DNA of 9,296 bases from JAVBLF01 sp031553675. GTDB lineage: Bacteria; Bacillota; Clostridia; Christensenellales; CALWSW01. Location of the stretch: the NCBI GenBank assembly GCA_031553675.1, contig JAVBLF010000128.1:1-9296 (forward strand). Reading direction: 5' to 3'. Shown here piece by piece: positions 1-5,181 of this stretch. Within the stretch, counting starts at the first letter, position 1; each line of letters starts with the position of its first letter. A program made the position numbers and the translations under genes. The notes beneath the pieces are model-generated. The model was not told where the DNA came from, did not search any database, and saw nothing but the letters and a program-made list of their open reading frames with translations.

Positions 1-413
1 CGATCGCGGTTGTAGTCGCTGTCCTTGCAGAGGATCACGACGCGGCGGGCAAAGGGTTCGATTTCGGACGTCGAAACGATGTCGTACTCGGCGATCTCCT
101 GTTCTTCGATCGATTCGAGCCTAATCCTTCCCCCGACGTTGACGACGGAGAGGTCGATGCTGCCTTCGTCGATCTCCTCGACGTTGGCGAGCAGTTCTTC
201 GAGCTGTACGATCTCGTATTCGATGCGGGCTTGGTTGTCCATAGCCGCGTCGTATTCGGCGTTTTCGCTAATATCGCCGAAAGCGCGGGCTTCTTTGATC
301 TGTTGCGCGACCTCCAAGCGTTTGACGTTTTTCAGGTCGTCCAGGCGCGCGTGGTATTCCGCGATGGCAGCTCGGCTCAGACGCTTGGCTTCTTTGTTTT
401 CCATGTTTCGCAT
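1..413 (-). CDS. greA: Transcription elongation factor GreA, partial (3' end outside the window)
   Basis: GreA binds in the secondary channel of RNA polymerase and stimulates cleavage of backtracked RNA. The minus strand reads 137 codons without a stop and runs off the left edge; the family is usually about 158 residues, so the C-terminal end is missing. The N-terminal coiled-coil is clear: residues 24-50 contain LDDLKNVKRLEV and then EARAFGDISENAEYDAA. Asp47 and Glu50 match the acidic tip residues (E. coli Asp41 and Glu44) that hold the catalytic metal. The C-terminal FKBP-like domain begins near residue 90. After residue 120 the sequence does not reach the expected ISxxSP motif, so an insertion is likely. 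Start choice: ATG at 413 (M-R-N-M) has an AAAGGGG ribosome binding site only 3 nt upstream; ATG at 404 is 12 nt away, and the two cannot be separated. The gene is divergent from pgcA and has its own consensus promoter. Identity as GreA is secure; the start and the 3' part are not. Confidence 0.93.
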   Translation of the reverse strand, partial: MRNMENKEAKRLSRAAIAEYHARLDDLKNVKRLEVAQQIKEARAFGDISENAEYDAAMDNQARIEYEIVQLEELLANVEEIDEGSIDLSVVNVGGRIRLESIEEQEIAEYDIVSTSEIEPFARRVVILCKDSDYNRD

Positions 414-500
414 TCGCCCCTTTGCTATCGTTCTTTCGGCGGTATGTCTCGCTTGAGTATTGCCGGTAGGGACCGACGCAAACCCATGCATACCAAAATA

Positions 501-519
501 GCCTTCACGCCGTGAAAGC
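501..519 (-). other. Hairpin at the 5' end of the greA leader
   Basis: On the minus strand GCTTTCAC pairs with GTGAAGGC as an 8-bp stem, with one G-U pair, around a tiny GGC-type loop (about 3 nt). It begins almost exactly at the predicted transcription start. A 5'-terminal stem of this kind can protect a message from 5'-end-dependent decay; that role is inferred, not shown. No U-tract follows, so it is not a terminator. Confidence 0.55.
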
Positions 520-525
520 CTTTCT

Positions 526-554
526 ATTATATTGAACCAGGCCCTGCCTGTCAA
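526..554 (-). promoter_or_regulatory. Consensus sigma-A promoter of greA
   Basis: Read on the minus strand, TTGACA (549-554) and TATAAT (526-531) are separated by exactly 17 bp (532-548), a perfect match to the housekeeping consensus. The predicted start site is near 519-520, giving a greA leader of about 106 nt. Such a promoter implies strong constitutive transcription, which fits an elongation factor. Confidence 0.88.
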
Positions 555-605
555 CCGCTGCGCGATATACGGAGCAAAACGACCTTTTTCGTCACGGCGT
601 TCGCG

Positions 606-649
606 TTTTTTGAAAAAATCGGCTTTGGCCGTACAAGCTATGATATAAT
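606..649 (+). promoter_or_regulatory. Extended -10 promoter of pgcA with AT-rich upstream element
   Basis: TGATATAAT at 641-649 is a full extended -10 element (TGnTATAAT). No good -35 hexamer sits 16-18 bp upstream, which extended -10 promoters tolerate. The T6-G-A6 tract at 606-618 would lie at about -38 to -50 from a start site near 656, the position of an UP element. Direction and position fit pgcA at 715. Confidence 0.75.
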
Positions 650-658
650 TATATTCGA

Positions 659-673
659 GGCATGCAAAATGCC
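659..673 (+). other. Small hairpin near the 5' end of the pgcA leader
   Basis: GGCAT (659-663) and ATGCC (669-673) form a 5-bp perfect stem with a GCAAA loop, starting about 3 nt after the predicted transcription start. It is short and could occur by chance, but it parallels the 5'-terminal hairpins of greA and remB. Confidence 0.35.
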
Positions 674-714
674 AAAACGTCCCTCTTGACCTTTCTGAAT
701 AAGGAGACACGAGC

Positions 715-2469
715 ATGCGTGGTGCACCAGTTTCCGACGCCCAAACCGCATACCGGGCCTGGCTGGCCGATCCGGCCATCGACGAAAACACGAAGAACGA
801 GCTTCTCGCCATCGCGGAAGATCCTCACGAGATCGAAGACCGATTTTTCATGGACCTACAATTCGGCACCGCGGGACTTCGCGGCGTGCTTGGCGCGGGC
901 AGCAACCGCATGAACCGCTACATCGTCGCGCGCGCGACGCAGGGCTATGCCGACACGCTTCGAAAGACGCCCGCCGCCGCGGATCGCGGCATTGCGATCG
1001 CCTACGATTCGCGTCGACTGAGCGATGCATTCGCGCTCGAAACGGCGCTTGTGCTCTGTGGCAACGGCATTCGCTGCTACCTGTCGGACGCCATGCGCTC
1101 CGTGCCGCAGTTGTCTTTCGCGATCGGGCATTACGGCTGTGCGGGCGGCGTCGTGATCACGGCCAGCCACAACCCCAAACAATACAACGGTTACAAAGTA
1201 TATGGCGAAAACGGCGCACAGATTGGGCCGACATTCGCGAAGCAGGTGACGGAAGCCATACTCGCCGTGCCGTCCTTCGGCGCGATCAAGCGCATGGAAA
1301 AGGACGAGGCGATCGCAGCGGGCCTCCTGCAATTCATCGGCGAGGCCTGGGATGAGGCTTACTTCGCCTACACGAAATCGTTGGCGATCGACCTCGATCT
1401 CTTGCGTGCGTCCGGAGACTTGCCCATCGTCTACACGCCGCTGCATGGCACGGGGGTTCACGCCGTGCCGCGCATTTTGCGGGATCTGGGTTTGGAGCGC
1501 GTGCAGCTCGTGGCGGAGCAGGCGGTTCCGGATCCCGACTTTTCGACCGTGAGCGCCCCCAATCCCGAAGCGAAGGACGCCTTCGACATGGCCATCGCGC
1601 TCGCCAACGAGATCGGGGCGGAGCTCGTCCTGGCGACCGACCCCGACGCCGACCGTCTGGGCGTGGCGGCGCGCGACAAATCGACCGGGGCCTTCGTCGT
1701 CTTGTCGGGCAACCAGCTCGGCTGTCTCATGCTGCATTACCGCCTGCAACAAAAGCAGAAGAAGGGCACGCTGCCAAAGACGCCGATCGTCGTGCGCTCC
1801 CTCGTCTCGACGAAGATGGCCGACGCGATCGCGGCCGAATTCGGCGCGGAGATGCGCGAAGTCTTGACGGGATTCCGCTACATCGGCGAGATCATCGCCG
1901 AAACGCCTACGACGGATGCGATCGGCTTTGAGTTCGGCTTCGAAGAAAGCTATGGCTATTTGAGCGGCACGAAGATCCGCGACAAGGACGCGATCTGTGC
2001 GACGATGATGTTGGCCGAAACGGCGGCGCATTACGCGAGCCGCGGCATGACACTGCTCGACGGCCTGGAAGCGCTTTTCGAGCGTTACGGCTACTACAGC
2101 GACAGCATCCACAACTACGCGCTCTACGGCAAGGCCGGTATGGAACTGATTGCGGCGGCGATGAAGACCTTGCGCGCCGATCCGCCGTGGGAATTGGCGG
2201 GCATTGCCGTCGATGCCCTGCGCGACTACCAGATGCGGCTTCGCACGACGGCGGATGGAAGGGCGAGCGAAATCGCGCTACCGGCCAGCGACGTGCTCTA
2301 TTTCGAGATGCGCGACGGAAGCTGGGTTTGCGTCCGGCCGTCCGGCACCGAGCCCAAGCTGAAGATCTACATTTCGGCCCGATCCGATGGCGCCGATGCC
2401 GCCAAAGCCAAGAGTGGCGCTTTTAACGACGCGATCCGCGCGTTGCTCGATCCGATTCTGAGCCATTGA
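715..2469 (+). CDS. pgcA: Phosphoglucomutase/phosphomannomutase (PgcA type)
   Basis: Cytoplasmic alpha-D-phosphohexomutase, expected to interconvert glucose 1-phosphate and glucose 6-phosphate (possibly also mannose phosphates), linking glycolysis to UDP-glucose and cell-envelope precursors. The 584-residue length matches the long Bacillota PgcA form. All four domains are visible: FGTAGLRG at 50-57; the catalytic phosphoserine loop TASHNPKQYNGYK with Ser151; the metal-binding loop DPDADR at 309-314; the sugar-recognition motif GFEESYGY at 408-415; and the phosphate-binding loop RPSGTEPKLKIY at 541-552. No key residue is missing. The ATG at 715 has AAGGAG at 701-706, 8 nt upstream. It is preceded by its own extended -10 promoter and is divergent from greA. 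No clear terminator follows, so read-through into the downstream secreted-protein gene is possible. Whether glucose or mannose phosphate is the main substrate cannot be told from motifs. Confidence 0.94.
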   Translation: MRGAPVSDAQTAYRAWLADPAIDENTKNELLAIAEDPHEIEDRFFMDLQFGTAGLRGVLGAGSNRMNRYIVARATQGYADTLRKTPAAADRGIAIAYDSRRLSDAFALETALVLCGNGIRCYLSDAMRSVPQLSFAIGHYGCAGGVVITASHNPKQYNGYKVYGENGAQIGPTFAKQVTEAILAVPSFGAIKRMEKDEAIAAGLLQFIGEAWDEAYFAYTKSLAIDLDLLRASGDLPIVYTPLHGTGVHAVPRILRDLGLERVQLVAEQAVPDPDFSTVSAPNPEAKDAFDMAIALANEIGAELVLATDPDADRLGVAARDKSTGAFVVLSGNQLGCLMLHYRLQQKQKKGTLPKTPIVVRSLVSTKMADAIAAEFGAEMREVLTGFRYIGEIIAETPTTDAIGFEFGFEESYGYLSGTKIRDKDAICATMMLAETAAHYASRGMTLLDGLEALFERYGYYSDSIHNYALYGKAGMELIAAAMKTLRADPPWELAGIAVDALRDYQMRLRTTADGRASEIALPASDVLYFEMRDGSWVCVRPSGTEPKLKIYISARSDGADAAKAKSGAFNDAIRALLDPILSH

Positions 2470-2496
2470 CGCTTTCAGCCAATTTCATGCGCTCCC

Positions 2497-2535
2497 GTAT
2501 ACCGTTTCGAAGCAATGTGGTGTATACTGGAACGA
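2497..2535 (+). promoter_or_regulatory. Possible promoter with a paired GTATAC motif upstream of the secreted-protein gene
   Basis: Two copies of GTATAC-Y-G-NNN-CGA occur at 2497-2510 and 2522-2535, offset by 25 bp. The second contains TATACT (2523-2528), a reasonable -10 element, but no matching -35 was found at the usual distance (TACCGT at 2500-2505 is poor). A start near 2535 would leave a leader of about 60 nt. The paired motif could be an operator, or simply related -10-like sequences. Confidence 0.4.
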
Positions 2536-2595
2536 TAGGATAAGCATGCATCCCGACAAATCGACTCGATTCACACAAACCCGATAGGAGGCTTT

Positions 2596-3453
2596 ATGCG
2601 TATCAGAAACGGTATGCGCTGGTTCAGCGCGATCATGGTGTTCGCCCTATTGCTGTCTGTTTCGGCGCCCGCGTTCGCCGTGTCAAAGATTGGTGTTTCT
2701 CCGACCGAGGTGCTCGACCATCTCGACAACGAATTCGAATATCTGTCCGACGAATTGGTCGAATACCTCATCGACATCTACGGCGAGGATTTCGATCTCG
2801 AGGGCGGCGATCCCGGCGACGAAGAAGAAGAACCTGCCGAACCCACTCCCGAATCCGCGGCGCTCGAAAGCCTCTACGACTGGATTACCATTCTCTCCAG
2901 CGTCTACGGCGATGCGAGCGAGTACCTCAGCGCCTTCGTCGAAGTCGAGGACGTGCGCAGCACGTCGGAAACCGACAAGGAGACCGGCGACGTCTACTAC
3001 ACGAAGGCATCGCGCAATTCCTTCGTCTACGGTTCGAACTTCAAGGATGGCGGCGCGGTCGCCGAGGTCAAGGGCGTGTACAACCGAGCGGACGGCCGCT
3101 TCACGGTCGATACGAAATCCGACCTCTACTTCAAAGACAAGAGCATGCACATGGTCGACGCCTTTGATTTCGTCGACGCCAACGGTTACATCTACATGCA
3201 GGTCGCCTATTACGACGATTACGACGAAGATTACAGCGCCCACATGTACGACGTTCTCCGCGTCATGATCGGGCATGGCAAGGTGCGCTGCTCGATCGGC
3301 TCGATGACGGAGCAAGAACTGCAATTCGGCCGCGTCAAGAGTGCTTTCACGAGTTGGGAGGCCTTCTGCCTCAAGGGCGACACCGACCAATTTCTTTTCG
3401 ATGGCAAGACGCTTCAGCTCATCGAAGGCGGCAAAAAGACAGAGATCAAATAG
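2596..3453 (+). CDS. Secreted acidic protein of unknown function
   Basis: I do not recognise this 285-residue family. Residues 1-28 are a standard Sec signal peptide: basic start (MRIRNGMR), hydrophobic core, and APAFA before a predicted cut after Ala28. No lipobox Cys is present, so release or wall association is more likely than lipid anchoring. The mature N-terminal part is very acidic, ending in a Pro/Glu linker at about 68-87 (GDPGDEEEEPAEPTPES). The C-terminal 190 residues look beta-rich, with many alternating Tyr/Asp/Val residues (YYDDYDEDY near 205-213), and contain only two Cys (232 and 258). ATG at 2596 has a perfect AGGAGG at 2586-2591, 4 nt upstream. A strong terminator lies 17 bp past the stop. 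It may be co-transcribed with pgcA or driven from the weak promoter at 2523. High-acidic composition might mean metal or polycation binding, but this is speculation. Confidence 0.85.
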   Translation: MRIRNGMRWFSAIMVFALLLSVSAPAFAVSKIGVSPTEVLDHLDNEFEYLSDELVEYLIDIYGEDFDLEGGDPGDEEEEPAEPTPESAALESLYDWITILSSVYGDASEYLSAFVEVEDVRSTSETDKETGDVYYTKASRNSFVYGSNFKDGGAVAEVKGVYNRADGRFTVDTKSDLYFKDKSMHMVDAFDFVDANGYIYMQVAYYDDYDEDYSAHMYDVLRVMIGHGKVRCSIGSMTEQELQFGRVKSAFTSWEAFCLKGDTDQFLFDGKTLQLIEGGKKTEIK

Positions 3454-3470
3454 CGACACGCGAATGCCAA

Positions 3471-3503
3471 CAAAACCCCTTCGCCGCAAACGAAGGGGTT
3501 TTG
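3471..3503 (+). terminator. Strong intrinsic terminator after the secreted-protein gene
   Basis: CAAAACCCCTTCG (3471-3483) and CGAAGGGGTTTTG (3491-3503) form a perfect 13-bp stem with a 7-nt loop (CCGCAAA). The A4/T4 segments at the stem base supply a U-run on the 3' side. The stem base is symmetric, so it could also act on the other strand. It begins 17 bp after the stop codon and insulates recF from upstream transcription. Confidence 0.87.
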
Positions 3504-3507
3504 TCAT

Positions 3508-3545
3508 TTCACCCACTGTCTTTTCCATCGGTATAGAACTATAAT
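3508..3545 (+). promoter_or_regulatory. Promoter overlapping the recF start region
   Basis: TATAAT at 3540-3545 is a perfect -10 hexamer, and its expected start site (about 3551-3553) coincides with the recF ATG at 3552. It has no good -35; TGTCTT at 3517-3522 is poor. An alternative is TTCACC (3508-3513) with an 18-bp spacer to TATAGA (3532-3537), starting near 3544. Either choice gives a leader of 0-8 nt. The terminator just upstream makes a local promoter necessary. Confidence 0.6.
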
Positions 3546-3551
3546 GGAATC

Positions 3552-4643
3552 ATGGAGATCACGCAAATCAAACTGGCGCAGTTTCGCAATTACGAGTCGC
3601 TGTCTTTGCGGCCCCATCCGGCCTTTACCGTGCTGGCCGGTGCGAACGCCCAGGGCAAGACCAACCTTCTCGAAGCGATCGGCTTGTGCGCGTCGGGGCG
3701 CTCCCACCGTCCGGCGCGTGACGCGCAGCTGATCCGCCACGGCGAGGAGGGGGCATTCGTGCGCATCGACCTCGAACGATCGGGGTCGGCGCGGCGCATC
3801 GAAATGCGGCTTCGGCGGCAAAAAGGGCGTCAAATCAAGCTCGACGGCGCTCCGATCGCGCGCATGGGCGAGCTGATGGGCTGCCTGAACGCCGTCTTTT
3901 TTTCACCCGAAGACCTCCGCCTCGTCAAGGATGGCCCGTCGGAGCGCCGCCGTTTCATTGACATGGAGTTGTCACAGATACAGCCCCTGTATTTTTACGC
4001 GCTGTCGAGTTACCAACATGCGCTCAACCAGCGAAACGCGTTGCTCAAAGAGATCGCCTGCGGGCGTTCGAAGCCGGACGAGCTTGCGCCATGGGACGAT
4101 CTGCTCGCCCAACACGGCGGCGACGTGATCGTCGCGCGGCGCGGTTTTCTCGAGACGCTTTCAGGCCTGTCGAAGGGCGTACACCGCGCGATCGCCGGAC
4201 GGCAGGAAGAACTGACCGTGCGTTATGTCGGCTCGAGCGACGCCGAAACGGTCGAGAGCGCGCGAGCGCATTTGCTCGAGGCACTGGCACGCCAACGCAG
4301 CGACGACATCCGCCGCGGACAGACGAACACCGGCCCCCACCGCGACGACGTGTCGCTCCGGCTGAACGGCATGGACATACGGCTCTACGCGTCGCAGGGC
4401 CAGCAGCGCACCGCGGCGCTCGCGATGAAGATCGGCGAAATCGAGCTCTTAAAACGCGTGGGGGGCGAAGCGCCGGTGCTGCTGCTCGACGACGTGATGA
4501 GCGAACTCGACGCCGACCGGCAGGCCTTGCTGCTCGACGCGGCCCGTGGCGCCCAAACCTTCCTGGCCTGTACGAAGGCGCCGGAACGCGTCCACGGCGA
4601 CGTGTACCGCGTGCAAGAGGGGCGTTTGACCCGGCAGGAATGA
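3552..4643 (+). CDS. recF: DNA replication and repair protein RecF
   Basis: RecF is a cytoplasmic ABC/SMC-like ATPase that, with RecO and RecR, helps load RecA at single-strand gaps and supports restart of damaged forks. At 363 residues it has the normal length. Motifs are complete: the opening MEITQIKLAQFRNY typical of the family; Walker A GANAQGKT at 30-37; the FFSPEDLRLVKDGPSERRRF segment at 116-135; GPHRDD at 261-266; the ABC signature SQGQQR at 281-286; and Walker B VLLLDDVMSELD at 309-320. The start is fixed by homology of the first residues, although no Shine-Dalgarno sequence precedes it and a -10 box lies only 6 nt before it. Downstream are remB, gyrB and gyrA, as in Bacillota. The usual upstream partners dnaA, dnaN and yaaA are absent within the window. 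Confidence 0.96.
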   Translation: MEITQIKLAQFRNYESLSLRPHPAFTVLAGANAQGKTNLLEAIGLCASGRSHRPARDAQLIRHGEEGAFVRIDLERSGSARRIEMRLRRQKGRQIKLDGAPIARMGELMGCLNAVFFSPEDLRLVKDGPSERRRFIDMELSQIQPLYFYALSSYQHALNQRNALLKEIACGRSKPDELAPWDDLLAQHGGDVIVARRGFLETLSGLSKGVHRAIAGRQEELTVRYVGSSDAETVESARAHLLEALARQRSDDIRRGQTNTGPHRDDVSLRLNGMDIRLYASQGQQRTAALAMKIGEIELLKRVGGEAPVLLLDDVMSELDADRQALLLDAARGAQTFLACTKAPERVHGDVYRVQEGRLTRQE

Positions 4644-4708
4644 AACGCGATGGGGTCGGTGCAATTGCGCGCCTGGACGCGTTATGCGCACATTGGAAAG
4701 CTCTTTTT

Positions 4709-4736
4709 GTCCAAATATCGCAAAAACCTTTTGGAC
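4709..4736 (+). repeat. Inverted repeat over the remB -35 region
   Basis: GTCCAAA (4709-4715) and TTTGGAC (4730-4736) are perfect 7-bp inverted repeats with a 14-bp AT-rich spacer. The right half covers the place where the -35 of the remB promoter should be, so the repeat is positioned like an operator. It is not followed by a T-run and does not look like a terminator for recF. Confidence 0.45.
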
Positions 4737-4757
4737 TGGCGCAAAATCGTGTATAAT
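4731..4757 (+). promoter_or_regulatory. Promoter of remB (and probably gyrB)
   Basis: TATAAT at 4752-4757 is a perfect -10 box. The nearest -35 candidates are TTGGAC at 4731-4736 (15-bp spacer) or TTTGGA at 4730-4735 (16-bp spacer), both partial matches. The predicted start near 4764 gives a leader of about 51 nt. A weak -35 covered by an inverted repeat suggests a regulated promoter. Confidence 0.72.
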
Positions 4758-4762
4758 ATAGG

Positions 4763-4798
4763 AAGCGTTTGCGCGCCAAAATGCGCGTCAAAACGCTT
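4763..4798 (+). other. Long hairpin filling the remB 5' leader
   Basis: AAGCGTTT (4763-4770) pairs with AAACGCTT (4791-4798), and inside it CGCGC (4772-4776) pairs with GCGCG (4783-4787) around a CAAAAT loop. The total is 13 pairs with a small internal asymmetry. The stem starts at the predicted transcription start and ends 4 nt before the ribosome binding site (GGAGG at 4803-4807). Only a weak ATTT follows, so a terminator is unlikely; 5'-end protection or control of translation is a better guess. Confidence 0.65.
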
Positions 4799-4814
4799 AT
4801 TTGGAGGAAGTCCT

Positions 4815-5102
4815 ATGATCCTGCACATCGGCGCGAACCGCGTCGTCTTTACCCGAGACATCGTGGCGATCATCGACAGCGCCTGCATCGATGCGGCGTC
4901 GATCAACCGCGAAATGCTCGCCTCCGTCGAAAGCGAGGGCTGCTTGCTCGGCCCTGCGGAAGACACCGCGAGTTACGTCTTCGTGGTAGAGGACGGCACG
5001 ACGCGCATCTACCGCTCGCCGATCTCGAGCGCGACGCTGGCCCACCGCTGCAACGCGCTGGATGATCTGGTTACGAGCGGGCATTGCCTCCATTTTGCTT
5101 GA
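4815..5102 (+). CDS. remB: RemB-like small regulatory protein (DUF370, YaaB homologue)
   Basis: Small 95-residue protein of the RemA/RemB (DUF370) family. In Bacillus subtilis, RemA is a DNA-binding activator of matrix genes, and remB (yaaB) sits between recF and gyrB, exactly as here. The family pattern is visible: the opening MILHIGANRVVFTRDIVAIID, a variable middle, and the C-terminal YRSPISSATLAHR (residues 66-78), resembling the YYSPLSSSTLKKR segment of YaaB. ATG at 4815 is chosen because GGAGG (4803-4807) lies 7 nt upstream and the family opens MxLHxG; an in-frame extension upstream to 4650 would cross the promoter and is discarded. It has its own promoter and a leader hairpin, and gyrB follows after 79 bp, so the two may be co-transcribed. 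Three Cys (24, 43, 91) are present. Its targets in this organism are unknown. Confidence 0.9.
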   Translation: MILHIGANRVVFTRDIVAIIDSACIDAASINREMLASVESEGCLLGPAEDTASYVFVVEDGTTRIYRSPISSATLAHRCNALDDLVTSGHCLHFA

Positions 5103-5112
5103 ATCGTCTAGC

Positions 5113-5153
5113 ACCCGCGATCCATTTCGGGGTTTTGAGAACTCTATTTTTTT
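5113..5153 (+). terminator. Weak hairpin with T-runs between remB and gyrB (possible attenuator)
   Basis: ACCC-g-CGA (5113-5120) can pair with TCGGGGT (5127-5133) with one bulged G, followed directly by TTTT (5133-5136) and, further on, a 7-T run at 5147-5153. The stem is imperfect and the main T-run is too far for an efficient terminator. It could reduce rather than stop transcription into gyrB. No convincing separate gyrB promoter was found in this gap. Confidence 0.3.
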
Positions 5154-5181
5154 GCAATGAACGGAGTAAGGAGACCAACGC

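Larger units (their letters stand above)
414..714. other. Divergent intergenic region between greA and pgcA
   Basis: This 301-bp stretch between the two start codons contains no convincing gene. It holds two back-to-back promoters, one for each flanking gene, with predicted start sites about 135 bp apart. It also has a T6-G-A6 palindrome at 606-618, a CGGC-TTTG-GCCG inverted repeat at 620-631, and a leader hairpin on each side. The DNA is clearly more AT-rich than the flanking genes between about 595 and 660. Confidence 0.75.

Noticed and set aside
25..456. A 143-codon plus-strand frame rich in Ser over the left end
   Set aside because: It is antisense to greA, whose acidic-tip motif and consensus promoter are clear on the minus strand.
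856..2112. A 418-codon open frame on the minus strand opposite pgcA
   Set aside because: All phosphohexomutase motifs are on the plus strand; the antisense product is Arg/Asp/Val-rich with no recognisable domain.
3544..3732. Alternative ATG at 3544 just before recF
   Set aside because: It opens a different frame with no recognisable product; the recF family start matches the ATG at 3552.
4091..4756. A 221-codon Arg-rich frame overlapping the 3' half of recF
   Set aside because: Wrong-frame reading of recF with low-complexity Arg content; it also runs through the remB promoter.
4650..4814. In-frame upstream extension of remB
   Set aside because: It would include the -10 box and leader hairpin in coding sequence; the family start and a good ribosome binding site both point to 4815.
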